Below the pieces are notes generated by a model. It saw only the letters and a program-made list of their open reading frames with translations. It did not search any database and was not told where the DNA came from. DNA of 64,000 nucleotides. It comes from Pseudomonas sp. MIACH (GTDB taxonomy: Bacteria > Pseudomonadota > Gammaproteobacteria > Pseudomonadales > Pseudomonadaceae). Shown piece by piece: positions 27,077 to 35,531 of this stretch. Location: positions 186,001 to 250,000 of the forward strand of contig NZ_LHVO01000033.1 of the NCBI RefSeq assembly GCF_001269925.1. Reading direction: 5' to 3'. How positions within the stretch are numbered: the stretch's first letter is position 1; each line of letters begins with the position of its first letter. A program made the position numbers and the translations under genes.

Positions 27077-29269
27077 TTAGAAGGTTTGCCCTAGGTTCAG
27101 ATACACCGCCTTCTGATTATCATCATTAAACCCATAGCTGAAATTCAGCGGCCCCAGCGGCGTATCAAACCCCAGGAAAATACTCGCGGCGTTGATATAG
27201 CCGCTGTCGAATTCATTGTCGTTGTTCCATGCCCGACCCCGTTCCAGGGACGCGCCCAGGTACAGCGGGAAATCCAGCGGCAGGTAGGAGCGCGGCGTCA
27301 GGCGGCGGTAGTACACCGCGCGCATCAAGCTGATGTTCTGCCCGGAAATCGCATCCTGGCGGAAGCCCGACAACTGCCGCGCACCGCCCAGCAGGAAGCT
27401 GGAAATCACCACGTCCGAATCATCCAGGGTGCGCCCGTAGCGACCGCCCAGCACCAGCGTGTCCGGACCGTGGCTCATGGCCTTGTCCAGCTTGAATTCC
27501 CATTGTCGATAGCGCTGGTCCGAGCCCAATCCCGGTTCGAATTCGCGCAAGGCCAGGCCGATATCCTCGCCGCTGTGAGGGAAGTACACGTTATCCAGGG
27601 AGTCGAAGGAGTACTTCAGTTCATAGAAGCCTTCGCTGAAGCTCACACTTGGCAGGTCGCGGTCGCCGATGCGCACATCCGCCTTGCCCCAAGCCTCGCC
27701 GACGCCGAAGCGGATCTCGCCGCTGTTGCCGATCTGGCGCCCCACGTTCAGGCCGAAACCATAGCGTTCCAAGCGGTATTCGGAGATGGGGTCATTATCG
27801 AGGATCAGCTCGACGTTCTGTGCCTGGGCGCTGAGATAAGGGGCAACGAAATAGCGCGAACCGGTATCCATCGGCTGATAGAACTCGCTGTACAGCTCTT
27901 GCCGATCGCCGATCTGCACCCGCGTCAGCCACTCGGCGCCGAGACGGTTAATGCCATTCATACGGTAACTGGCCCCCAGGTTGAAGGCGCTGTCGCCACG
28001 CATATCGTCCGACAGGTTCAGGCCCAGGCGCAGGTAGTCTGTACCGCTGCGTTTGCCGCGTGCACTGATCACCAGGGTGTTGTCCTGGCCCTTTTTCACC
28101 ACGCGGTATTGCACCTGCTCGAAGTAATCCAGGCCGTACAAAGTGCCCATGTCGGTCTGCAGGCGGCCAAGCTCCAGCGGTTCACCCAACGGTTGGCGGA
28201 TGTAGTAGCGGATCACGTCGTCGCTGACTTTCGAGTCGTTCTCCACCTTGATCGCGGTAATCACCGGGGTGCGTTCGCCTGGGGTGCGCGCGGCCACCAG
28301 TTGCGGGTCGATCGGTTCGGCGGGGCGCAAATGTGCCAGGCGAACGTCGAGGGCGCGGGTGGCGCGATAGCCGGCATCGATCATGTCCTTGGCGCGGCCG
28401 AAGTCCGTCACGCCATAGGCGGCCAGCGGCGGCTGGATCAGGACGTCCTTGGGATGCAAGGCCTTGAGTTGTTCCTCGGAGTTGCGCCGGGTCATCAGGG
28501 TGATGGACTGGTTGAGCACGTCCACCACCGTTGCCAGTTGCTTGCGTGAACGCAACGGGGTGCCGATGTCGACCACGATGGCGATGTCCACGCCCATCTC
28601 GCGCGCCACATCCAGTGGGATGTTATCGGTCATGCCGCCATCCACCAGCAGCCGGCCATCCAGCTCCACCGGCGCGAACACGGCCGGAATCGACATACTG
28701 GCGCGGATCACCTGGGGCAAATGACCTTTGCTGAACACGACTTTCTCGCCGGTGGTGATATCGGTGGCCACGGCGCGGAAGGGGATTGGCAATTTGTCGA
28801 AATTACGCGTGTTGCTGGTGTGGGCGAACATGCTTTCCAGCAGCAGCGCCAGATTCTGGCCCTGGATCACACCCAGGGGCAGGCCGAGGCTGCCGTCATC
28901 GCGAAAGCTGAGCTTCTGCTTGACCAGGAAATCCCGGTCATCCTGCTTGCGTCGAAACGGCACGTCTTCCCGTGGCGGTGCGTCGGACAGCGCCTGTTGC
29001 CAGTCGATGCCCAGCGCAAGTTTTTCCAGTTCATCGATCTTGTAGCCCGACGCATACAGCCCGCCAATCACCGCGCCCATGCTGGTGCCGGCAATCGCAT
29101 CGATATGAATACCCTGTTCCTCCAGGGCCTTGAGCACACCGATATGCGCCAGGCCTCGGGCGGCACCACCGGACAGCACCAGGCCGACTTTAGGGCGTGG
29201 CGGTTCAACGGCATCGGCAATCAGGGGGATCAGGCAGAGGAACAGGCAGGACAACAGGCGGCGCATCAT
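27077..29269 (-). CDS. plpD: Patatin-like phospholipase PlpD, type Vd autotransporter
   Basis: The product has 730 residues. Signal peptide residues 1-20 are followed by a patatin lipase domain (about 25-320). That domain has the oxyanion GGAARG, the nucleophile Ser63 in GTSMG and the catalytic Asp210 in VDGGMTDN. A POTRA domain (about 330-405) and a C-terminal 16-strand barrel ending in a terminal phenylalanine (YLNLGQTF) follow. The protein exports its own lipase to the cell surface or medium. The ATG pair at 29269/29266 is taken because the signal peptide starts there; the frame is open much further upstream but meaningless. Confidence 0.93.
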   Translation of the reverse strand: MMRRLLSCLFLCLIPLIADAVEPPRPKVGLVLSGGAARGLAHIGVLKALEEQGIHIDAIAGTSMGAVIGGLYASGYKIDELEKLALGIDWQQALSDAPPREDVPFRRKQDDRDFLVKQKLSFRDDGSLGLPLGVIQGQNLALLLESMFAHTSNTRNFDKLPIPFRAVATDITTGEKVVFSKGHLPQVIRASMSIPAVFAPVELDGRLLVDGGMTDNIPLDVAREMGVDIAIVVDIGTPLRSRKQLATVVDVLNQSITLMTRRNSEEQLKALHPKDVLIQPPLAAYGVTDFGRAKDMIDAGYRATRALDVRLAHLRPAEPIDPQLVAARTPGERTPVITAIKVENDSKVSDDVIRYYIRQPLGEPLELGRLQTDMGTLYGLDYFEQVQYRVVKKGQDNTLVISARGKRSGTDYLRLGLNLSDDMRGDSAFNLGASYRMNGINRLGAEWLTRVQIGDRQELYSEFYQPMDTGSRYFVAPYLSAQAQNVELILDNDPISEYRLERYGFGLNVGRQIGNSGEIRFGVGEAWGKADVRIGDRDLPSVSFSEGFYELKYSFDSLDNVYFPHSGEDIGLALREFEPGLGSDQRYRQWEFKLDKAMSHGPDTLVLGGRYGRTLDDSDVVISSFLLGGARQLSGFRQDAISGQNISLMRAVYYRRLTPRSYLPLDFPLYLGASLERGRAWNNDNEFDSGYINAASIFLGFDTPLGPLNFSYGFNDDNQKAVYLNLGQTF

Positions 29270-29350
29270 GACTCTCGAAGCTGGGCGATAAAGGCCGGTA
29301 TTATAGCCATCCGATCCGCCGAGCCCGTTACGCCAGGAACCTCTCAAATT

Positions 29351-29638
29351 ATGTCGCCGAGCAAACCCGAGATTGTCATCACCTATTGCACCCAGTGCCA
29401 GTGGTTGCTGCGCGCCGCGTGGCTGGCGCAGGAGCTGTTGAGTACGTTTGCCGAGGACCTGGGCAAAGTGTCGCTGGAACCGGCAACCGGCGGGACGTTT
29501 CGCATCACCTGCGAGGGTGTGCAGATCTGGGAGCGCAAGGCCGACGGCGGCTTCCCTGAAGCCAAGGTGCTCAAGCAACGCGTGCGTGACCAGATCGACC
29601 CGCAACGCGACCTGGGCCACAACGATCGTACCCAATAA
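29351..29638 (+). CDS. SelT/SelW/SelH (Rdx) family thioredoxin-like protein
   Basis: The product has 95 residues. The CxxC motif in YCTQCQWLLRAAWLAQELL near residue 15 and the later GTFRITCEGVQIWERK and GGFPEAKVLKQRVRDQI segments define the Rdx family. Its eukaryotic members carry selenocysteine. Here both positions are ordinary cysteines. It presumably acts in cytoplasmic redox reactions, with no defined partner. The ATG at 29351 is the first after the divergent plpD start and gives the family length. Confidence 0.88.
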   Translation: MSPSKPEIVITYCTQCQWLLRAAWLAQELLSTFAEDLGKVSLEPATGGTFRITCEGVQIWERKADGGFPEAKVLKQRVRDQIDPQRDLGHNDRTQ

Positions 29639-29679
29639 AGGCCACCGCCGCTGCAGGACGGTGACCCCTGGATGCGCCG

Positions 29680-29961
29680 CTATTTGGCGGCCATTTTGCT
29701 CTTGATAAAGCCCACGACCAAGGTCAGCACCAGGCCGCCGACACCGCCGCCGACGATATTGCTGCCGACCGCTGCCACATCCAGGGCTTCGCCGCCGGAG
29801 GTGCCCGTGAGTGCCGAGACAATCTGGCCGAGCACCAGGCCGCCGACGCCGCCGAGAAAGGTATTGAGCCCGGTGCCCAGGCTCTGTTTGGTCATGCCGG
29901 CCAAGTTGCCGCCGACGGCGCCGCTGATGATCTGAACCAGCAAGCTGATGAGCATTTCCAT
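29680..29961 (-). CDS. Small glycine-rich hydrophobic protein, hypothetical
   Basis: The product has 93 residues, starting MEMLISLLVQIISGAVGGNL at the ATG preceded by AGGGGT (seven-base spacing). Two glycine-rich hydrophobic stretches, GLNTFLGGVGGLVLGQIVSAL and NIVGGGVGGLVLTLVVGFI, resemble glycine-zipper membrane helices. The end is basic (KSKMAAK). Such proteins occur widely in proteobacteria without known function. It converges on the SelW-like gene, 41 bases apart. Confidence 0.7.
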   Translation of the reverse strand: MEMLISLLVQIISGAVGGNLAGMTKQSLGTGLNTFLGGVGGLVLGQIVSALTGTSGGEALDVAAVGSNIVGGGVGGLVLTLVVGFIKSKMAAK

Positions 29962-30092
29962 GATGTAACCCCTGCATAGCGTTGATGGAGTGACCACTCG
30001 CTTGCAGCAACTGCAGAAAACACCATGGCTGTCGTCGAGGAGTCTTTATCCGTTTAACGACGGCTGACTGTTGCGGATGTTTAAAGTATAGA

Positions 30093-30977
30093 TCAGGCCG
30101 TTGCAGCGGGCTGCTTGGCCTGGCTGGCACTCCCCATCAGCCCTGAAAGCACGATGGCGATGATGATCAACGCGCCGCCCAACAACATGCGCAAGGTCGG
30201 CGTCTCGGCAAACAGCAGCCAGGCCACGGTGATGCCGTAGACCGGTTCCATGGCAAACACCACCGAAGCGGTGCGCGCCTTGATCACCGCGAGGCTGGCG
30301 ACAAACAGGCTATGGGCCAGGCCGGTACAGAACACCCCAAGCAGGCCGATCCACAACCAATCCAGCGCACGCACATCCGCCAACCCCGGCGCAGCCACGG
30401 GCAGCAGGCACAGGGCGACCACCACATTTTGGCAAAGCGCCGCCTGTACGGCAGGGATGCGCCCGGAGCTGGCGCGGTTATTGAGCGATAACAAGGAAAA
30501 CAGCAACCCCGAGGCGATGCCCCAGAGCAGGCCGCCAGTGGCTTCGCTGGCGAGGTTGAAGTCCGGCGTGACCAGCACCAACCCAACGGTGACCAGGGCC
30601 ACCAGTACGATTTCATTGGCGCGAATGCGCTCGCGGAAGATCAGCCCTTCGAGGATCACGGTAAACGCCGGGAATGCAGTAAACCCCAGCGTGGCGACGG
30701 CCACACCGGCCACCTTGACCGCAATGAAGAACGTCACCCAATGCGCCGCCAGCAACACGCCACTGACCAGCAGGCGACGCCAGTCCTGCAGCGCCAGGGT
30801 TTTCCAGGGGGCGTTGCTGGCGAAGCGCGCAAACACTGCCAGGGCAATCACGGCAAACGCGGCGCGACCGAAGACGATGATGGCCGGCGAGGCCGCCGCC
30901 AGCTTGCCGAAGACGCCGGTAAGGCCAAACATCAATGCGCCGATATGCAGGGCGCCGAGGGCTGAACGGGGAGTCAT
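30093..30977 (-). CDS. EamA/DMT family transporter
   Basis: The product has 294 residues with ten hydrophobic helices in two EamA repeats (about 5-135 and 145-275). Family marks are FGLTGVFGKLAAASPAIIVF in helix 1 and AMEPVYGITVAWLLFAETP at the start of the last helix pair. DMT proteins are usually metabolite or drug exporters; the substrate is unknown. The divergent or neighbouring AraC gene on the same strand upstream could regulate it, with about 99 bases between them. Confidence 0.87.
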   Translation of the reverse strand: MTPRSALGALHIGALMFGLTGVFGKLAAASPAIIVFGRAAFAVIALAVFARFASNAPWKTLALQDWRRLLVSGVLLAAHWVTFFIAVKVAGVAVATLGFTAFPAFTVILEGLIFRERIRANEIVLVALVTVGLVLVTPDFNLASEATGGLLWGIASGLLFSLLSLNNRASSGRIPAVQAALCQNVVVALCLLPVAAPGLADVRALDWLWIGLLGVFCTGLAHSLFVASLAVIKARTASVVFAMEPVYGITVAWLLFAETPTLRMLLGGALIIIAIVLSGLMGSASQAKQPAATA

Positions 30978-31076
30978 TGCGATCCTTGAACCAACGGGAG
31001 TGACAGGGTCGCAGTCTAGAGGGTGCTGGTGCGTGCGTCTGTCGTGCGACTCGCGATTTTTAGCGCAAGGCTCGCC

Positions 31077-31826
31077 CTACGTGGCGCGCCGCAACGCACC
31101 GGGAGAGGCGCCAAATTCGCGGAGCATGGCGGCGGCAAAGGCACTTTGTGAGGTGTAGCCAACCCGCTCGGCGATTTCACCGATGGGCAGCGGCGTCTCG
31201 CGCAGCAGTTTCAAGGCCAGTTGCAGGCGACGGCTGCGGATGTAGTCCATGGGCGTCTGCCCGCACTCGGCCATGAACCGCGCATGCAGGCGCGCCGCTG
31301 ACAGGCCGGCGATGCGTGCCAGGTCGGCGACTTGAAGGGGGTGGGCGAGGTGCTTTTCGATATGCCCATTGAACGCTGCATACGGCAGGCGCCGGCCCGG
31401 CACCTGCGGGGCCTGCGGATGATTGAGGCTGGTCAGCAACAGCACCGCGCCCTGTTGGACGATCAGTGGGTCTTCCACCGGGCTGTGCGCCAGCCATTGC
31501 ACCAGTTGGTGTTGCCGGGCATCCAGGGTCAGGCGGGCCGGTTGGTCAAGCAGGCGGCGGCTGGCATCCGCATGCTCGCCCAAGGATTGCAGGACCCAAT
31601 GCTCCGTGGGCACATCCAGCACCAGGCAGCGGCTGCCATCGCGACTGCCACAGGCATGGTGGGCGCAGAAGGGCAGCACCATCACGCTGCTTTCACGCAC
31701 CTGGCTGCCACGCCCATCGACTTCCAGGTCCAGGTGACCGGACAGGCCGAACACCAACTGCGCATGGTCATGGCTGTGGGCGATGGGCGCTTCGAGGTAG
31801 TGGCGTAGCGTGAGCGACGGTGTCAT
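31077..31826 (-). CDS. AraC family transcriptional regulator
   Basis: The product has 249 residues. The N-terminal half is a cupin-type sensor domain (HDHAQLVFGLSGHLDLEVDG). The C-terminal half (about 150-249) has two helix-turn-helix units: VADLARIAGLSAARLHARF, then PIGEIAERVGYTSQSAFAAA with the AraC signature. It lies upstream of the DMT transporter on the same strand, a common regulator/exporter pairing. The regulator probably controls the transporter, but no operator was identified. Confidence 0.88.
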   Translation of the reverse strand: MTPSLTLRHYLEAPIAHSHDHAQLVFGLSGHLDLEVDGRGSQVRESSVMVLPFCAHHACGSRDGSRCLVLDVPTEHWVLQSLGEHADASRRLLDQPARLTLDARQHQLVQWLAHSPVEDPLIVQQGAVLLLTSLNHPQAPQVPGRRLPYAAFNGHIEKHLAHPLQVADLARIAGLSAARLHARFMAECGQTPMDYIRSRRLQLALKLLRETPLPIGEIAERVGYTSQSAFAAAMLREFGASPGALRRAT

Positions 31827-31964
31827 CGCGGTCTCCTGGGCAGCAGGGTTGCCAGTCTACAACGCTTCGCGGCCAGTGAGCGTTGTCATCAGACTGACGC
31901 ACGACTGTCATGGGCTATTAATCGCCAAGGCGCAAGCTCGCGAAAACAGCGTCGAGGGATGCCC

Positions 31965-32774
31965 ATGACCAGTGCCGAGTTCACCAAGCCCAGCCGTAAG
32001 CAGCGGGTTCGTACCCTGTGGATTTCCGACGTGCACCTGGGCACCCGGGATTGCCAGGCCGAACACCTATCGCAGTTCCTCAAGGGCTACCACGCCGACA
32101 AGGTCTACCTGGTCGGCGATATCATCGACGGCTGGAAAATGCGCGGCGGCATGTATTGGCCTCAGGCCCATACGAACGTGATCCGCCGGCTGTTGACCAT
32201 GGCCAAGCGCGGCACCGAAGTGATCTACGTCACCGGTAACCACGACGAATTCCTGCGCCGTTACTCCAAGCTGATCCTGGGCAATATCCAGTTGGTGGAC
32301 GAGGCGGTGCACGTCACGGCCGATGGCCGTCATCTGCTGGTGATCCACGGCGACCAGTTTGATGTGATCACCCGTTACCACCGCTGGCTGGCGTTCCTGG
32401 GCGACTCGGCCTATGAGTTCACCCTCACCTTGAACCGCTGGTTGAACCACTGGCGTGCGCGGTACGGCTATGGCTATTGGTCACTGTCGGCGTATCTGAA
32501 ACACAAGGTTAAAACCGCCGTGAGCTTTATCAGCGATTTCGAAGAAGCCATCGCCCACGAAGTGACCAAGCGCGAGTTGCATGGCGTGGTGTGCGGGCAT
32601 ATCCACCATGCGGAGATCCGCAAAGTGGGCGAGGTGGATTACCTCAACTGCGGGGATTGGGTGGAGTCGTGCACGGCGTTGATCGAGCACTGGGACGGGA
32701 GCATCGAGTTGTATCGCTTGGCGGATGCGCAGGCGAAAGAAGCGCTGCTGAAAGCCGAGATGGTCGCCAGCTGA
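31965..32774 (+). CDS. UDP-2,3-diacylglucosamine diphosphatase-like metallophosphoesterase
   Basis: The product has 269 residues. The five metal-binding blocks of calcineurin-like phosphoesterases are visible: ISDVHLGT, VGDIIDGW, VTGNHDEF, VIHGDQFD and CGHIHHAE. The size and the LNRWLNHWRARYGYGYW cap region match the LpxH-related group found beside the canonical lpxH in pseudomonads. The substrate may therefore be UDP-diacylglucosamine or a related nucleotide-lipid. GAGGG lies six bases before the second ATG (31965), which is preferred to the ATG at 31959. Confidence 0.85.
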   Translation: MTSAEFTKPSRKQRVRTLWISDVHLGTRDCQAEHLSQFLKGYHADKVYLVGDIIDGWKMRGGMYWPQAHTNVIRRLLTMAKRGTEVIYVTGNHDEFLRRYSKLILGNIQLVDEAVHVTADGRHLLVIHGDQFDVITRYHRWLAFLGDSAYEFTLTLNRWLNHWRARYGYGYWSLSAYLKHKVKTAVSFISDFEEAIAHEVTKRELHGVVCGHIHHAEIRKVGEVDYLNCGDWVESCTALIEHWDGSIELYRLADAQAKEALLKAEMVAS

Positions 32775-32788
32775 GGGGGGGGGCGGTC

Positions 32789-32820
32789 AAAATGTGGGAG
32801 GGGGCTTGCTCCCACATTTT
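32789..32820. repeat. REP-like palindrome between convergent genes
   Basis: AAAATGTGGGAG at the left pairs with CTCCCACATTTT at the right around a GGGGCTTG centre. It sits between the phosphoesterase stop and the stop of the convergent aminotransferase. The A/T flanks could allow termination in both directions. Confidence 0.75.
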
Positions 32821-32834
32821 CAGTCCCGGTTTCG

Positions 32835-34028
32835 TCAGTGGGATACGTCGGCGATGGCTTTGGCCAGGAGGCTCAGGCGTGTCGCATCAATACCGGCCAC
32901 GTTAGCCCGCCCCGAGCTGACCATATACACGCTGTGCTTCTCGCGCAGTTGCTTGACCTGCTCGGCACTCAAGCCGGTGTAGGAAAACATCCCGCGTTGC
33001 GCCCCAATATGCGCAAACCGCTCAGCCAGGCCATGGGGCGCCAACGCCTCCACCAGTCCGCAACGCAACTGCGCGATTCGCGCACGCATGGCTTCGACTT
33101 CCTCGCTCCACTGCTTTTTCAGTTCGGCATCACCGAGGATGGTCGCGACCACCGCCGCACCATGATCCGGCGGCGTCGACCACAGGTTGCGCGCGGTATT
33201 CGCCAATTGGCTGCGTACATCCGTCAGCTTCTCGGCATCCGCCGCACACACGATCAAGGCGCCGACACGGTCGCGGTACAGGCCGAAGTTCTTCGAGCAC
33301 GAGCTGGTGACCAGCACTTCCGGCAGTTCAGCCGCAAACAAGCGCACCGCCCAGGCATCCTGCTCCAGGCCGTCGCCAAAGCCCTGGTAGGCGAAGTCGA
33401 TCAGCGGCAGCAACTGGCGTTCGCGCACGATGTGCAGCACCTGGCGCCAGTCATCCTGGGACAGGTCGAACCCGGTCGGGTTGTGGCAGCAGGCGTGCAG
33501 CAGCACGACATCGCCTTTGGGCACGGTGGAGAGCGTCGCCAGCATCGCCGCCACATCCAGGCGGTTATCCGCGCCCACGTACGGGTAGTGGCTGACCTTG
33601 AGCCCTGCCTTGGCAAAGATGGTTTCGTGGATCGGCCAGGTCGGGTCGCTCAACCACACGCCACGGCCGGGCAGGTTGTGGGCGATAAAGTCAGCGCTCA
33701 AGCGCAGGGCGCCGGTGCCGCCTGGGGTCTGGGTCGCGCCGGCACGGTGTTCGCGCAGCAGGGCGGAGTCGGCGCCCAGCACCAGTTCGCTGATCAGTGT
33801 GCCGAAGGCTGCATCGCCGTGGCCGCCGATATAGGTCTTGGTGGCCTGGGTGTCGACCAGGCGCTGCTCCGCGCGTTTTACCGAATGGGGAATCGGCGTC
33901 AGGCCCTGGTCGTCTTTGTACACGCCCACGCCGAGGTCGAACTTGTTCGGGTTGCTGTCCTGGGCATACAGGTCCATCAACCCGAGGATCGGGTCGCCGG
34001 GTACCCGGCCTATGGCATCGAAATGCAT
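32835..34028 (-). CDS. phhC: Aromatic amino acid aminotransferase
   Basis: The product is a 397-residue class I PLP aminotransferase. The PLP lysine is in SSCSKNFGLYRDRVGAL; the HACCHNPTGFDL motif and the C-terminal SGRANVAGI arginine contact are also seen. It transaminates tyrosine or phenylalanine to the keto acid, feeding the 4-hydroxyphenylpyruvate route. The ATG at 34028 overlaps the phhB stop by one base (TAATG), so translation is coupled. The longer upstream frame lies in phhB and is dismissed. Identity as PhhC rests on the phhA-phhB-phhC order. Confidence 0.93.
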   Translation of the reverse strand: MHFDAIGRVPGDPILGLMDLYAQDSNPNKFDLGVGVYKDDQGLTPIPHSVKRAEQRLVDTQATKTYIGGHGDAAFGTLISELVLGADSALLREHRAGATQTPGGTGALRLSADFIAHNLPGRGVWLSDPTWPIHETIFAKAGLKVSHYPYVGADNRLDVAAMLATLSTVPKGDVVLLHACCHNPTGFDLSQDDWRQVLHIVRERQLLPLIDFAYQGFGDGLEQDAWAVRLFAAELPEVLVTSSCSKNFGLYRDRVGALIVCAADAEKLTDVRSQLANTARNLWSTPPDHGAAVVATILGDAELKKQWSEEVEAMRARIAQLRCGLVEALAPHGLAERFAHIGAQRGMFSYTGLSAEQVKQLREKHSVYMVSSGRANVAGIDATRLSLLAKAIADVSH

Positions 34029-34384
34029 TACTTGCGGCCCTCGGCGTCCTTGGCCACTTCGTCGGTGCGCGCGGCCATGATGAAGTCGTTGCGGTGCAGG
34101 CCCTTGATGGAGTGGCTCCACCAGGTCACGGTCACCTTGCCCCATTCGGTGAGCAGGCCCGGGTGATGGCCTTCGGCTTCGGAGATTTCACCCATGGCGT
34201 TGGTAAAGGCCAGGGCGAATTTGAAGTTCTTGAACAGGAAAACCTTTTCCAGCTGCATCACGCCGTCGCGTACCTCGATGTTCCAGTCGGGGATCTGCTT
34301 GAGCAGCACCGGCAACTCTTCATCGCTGACTTGCGGGGCATCGGCGCGGCAGGCTTCGCAGTGGGCTTGGTTCAAGGTGGTCAT
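34028..34384 (-). CDS. phhB: 4a-hydroxytetrahydrobiopterin dehydratase
   Basis: The product has 118 residues. It dehydrates the pterin-4a-carbinolamine formed by phenylalanine hydroxylase and so recycles the cofactor. Family marks are EEDLP-like [15 protein letters not shown] near residue 25, the catalytic histidine cluster in [14 protein letters not shown], and the late [17 protein letters not shown]. It follows phhA after a 98-base gap on the same strand and overlaps phhC. Confidence 0.95.
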   Translation of the reverse strand: MTTLNQAHCEACRADAPQVSDEELPVLLKQIPDWNIEVRDGVMQLEKVFLFKNFKFALAFTNAMGEISEAEGHHPGLLTEWGKVTVTWWSHSIKGLHRNDFIMAARTDEVAKDAEGRK

Positions 34385-34482
34385 GGTCGGTGTCCTGAAT
34401 TCGAATAGGTGAAGGTCAGTGGCGTCACCCTAAAGCAACGCGGGGCCAGGGAACAGACTCACCTGGCCTTAAAAGACGCAGT

Positions 34483-35274
34483 TCAAGCAGCTTTTGGTTT
34501 GGGCGGAAATTTGGGGGCGTGCAAGCCAAGCTGCATACCGCGCTCGACCATGCCCATGATGTCTTCCTGCGCTACTTCGAACAGGCGCTTGAGGTTGGGC
34601 AGCACGAAATACAGCGGTTGCAGGATGTCGATGCGGTACGGGGTGCGCATCGCTTCCAGCGGGTCGAAGACCTGGTGCTCGGGTTCGTCCGACAGGCAGT
34701 ACACGCTTTCCTTGGGTGACGACAAAATCCCGCCACCGTAGATACGCCGACCTTCGGGGGTATCCACCAGGCCGAACTCGATGGTCATCCAGTACAGGCG
34801 CGCCAGGTACACCCGTTGCTCCTTGCTGGCCGCGAGGCCGAGCTTGCCGTAGGTGTGGGTGAACTCGGCGAACCACGGGTTGGTCAGCAGCGGGCAGTGG
34901 CCAAAGATCTCGTGGAAAATATCCGGCTCTTGCAGGTAATCCAGTTCTTCGCGGGTGCGAATAAAGGTCGCCACTGGAAACTGCTTGTTGGCGAGCAATT
35001 CGAAGAACGTCTGGAAGGGAATCAGCGCCGGCACGCGGGCGACTTGCCAGCCGGTGGTGGCAGCCAGCACTTGGTTGATTTCACCCAGTTGCGGGATGCG
35101 ATCCAGGGGCAGGCCGAGTTTGTCGATGCCATCCAGGTATTCCTGGCAGGCGCGGCCTTCGATCACCTTCAACTGACGGGTGATCAGGGTGTTCCACACC
35201 GCGTGTTCTTCCGGCGGGTAGTGGATAAAACCTTGCGCATCGGGCTCGCGGGCCACGTAGTGCGTCTGCTTCAT
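34483..35274 (-). CDS. phhA: Phenylalanine 4-monooxygenase
   Basis: The product has 263 residues, the short bacterial form without a regulatory domain. It hydroxylates phenylalanine to tyrosine with tetrahydropterin and O2. The iron ligands are in the HEIFGHCPLL motif (two histidines) and the downstream YWMTIEFGL glutamate. PALIPFQTFFELLANKQFP and CLSDEPEHQVFDPLEAMRTP are further family segments. The ATG at 35274 has AGGAGAGC upstream. It is divergent from phhR, with a TyrR/PhhR-type box in the gap. Confidence 0.96.
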   Translation of the reverse strand: MKQTHYVAREPDAQGFIHYPPEEHAVWNTLITRQLKVIEGRACQEYLDGIDKLGLPLDRIPQLGEINQVLAATTGWQVARVPALIPFQTFFELLANKQFPVATFIRTREELDYLQEPDIFHEIFGHCPLLTNPWFAEFTHTYGKLGLAASKEQRVYLARLYWMTIEFGLVDTPEGRRIYGGGILSSPKESVYCLSDEPEHQVFDPLEAMRTPYRIDILQPLYFVLPNLKRLFEVAQEDIMGMVERGMQLGLHAPKFPPKPKAA

Positions 35275-35393
35275 ACGGCTCTCCTGCTAGGCATTCGTTC
35301 TTGTTATGTCCTGCGATGAACCTATTGATACTCCGTGCGGGGCGAGATTCCATCGGCTTGAATGGCCCATGCGTAGGAAAAGTTACCGACTTT

Positions 35394-35411
35394 CGTAAAG
35401 TATTCGTTACA
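35394..35411. promoter_or_regulatory. Probable PhhR (TyrR-type) box between phhA and phhR
   Basis: Read on the minus strand the site is TGTAAC-GAATAC-TTTACG, close to the TyrR-family consensus TGTAAA-N6-TTTACA. It lies 120 bases upstream of phhA and a similar distance before phhR, where an activator of phhA and autoregulator of phhR would bind. Confidence 0.65.
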
Positions 35412-35531
35412 GTTGTGCCGCTGATCGCCGAGTTGGGCTGTGAAAAGCCCGTAAGCTGTCACATAATCTTGACGACTATCTGCGCCCAGCGACAAAAAGA
35501 CGCGGCGCCTACCCACTTTCCGGGCCTTTTC

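Noticed and set aside
29270..30130. Upstream extension of plpD by 287 codons
   Set aside because: It would pass antisense through the SelW-like gene and across the small hydrophobic gene; the signal peptide begins at 29269.
35301..35531. Longer start for phhR adding 77 residues
   Set aside because: The region holds the PhhR box and promoter; the ACT domain begins exactly at the ATG at 35532.
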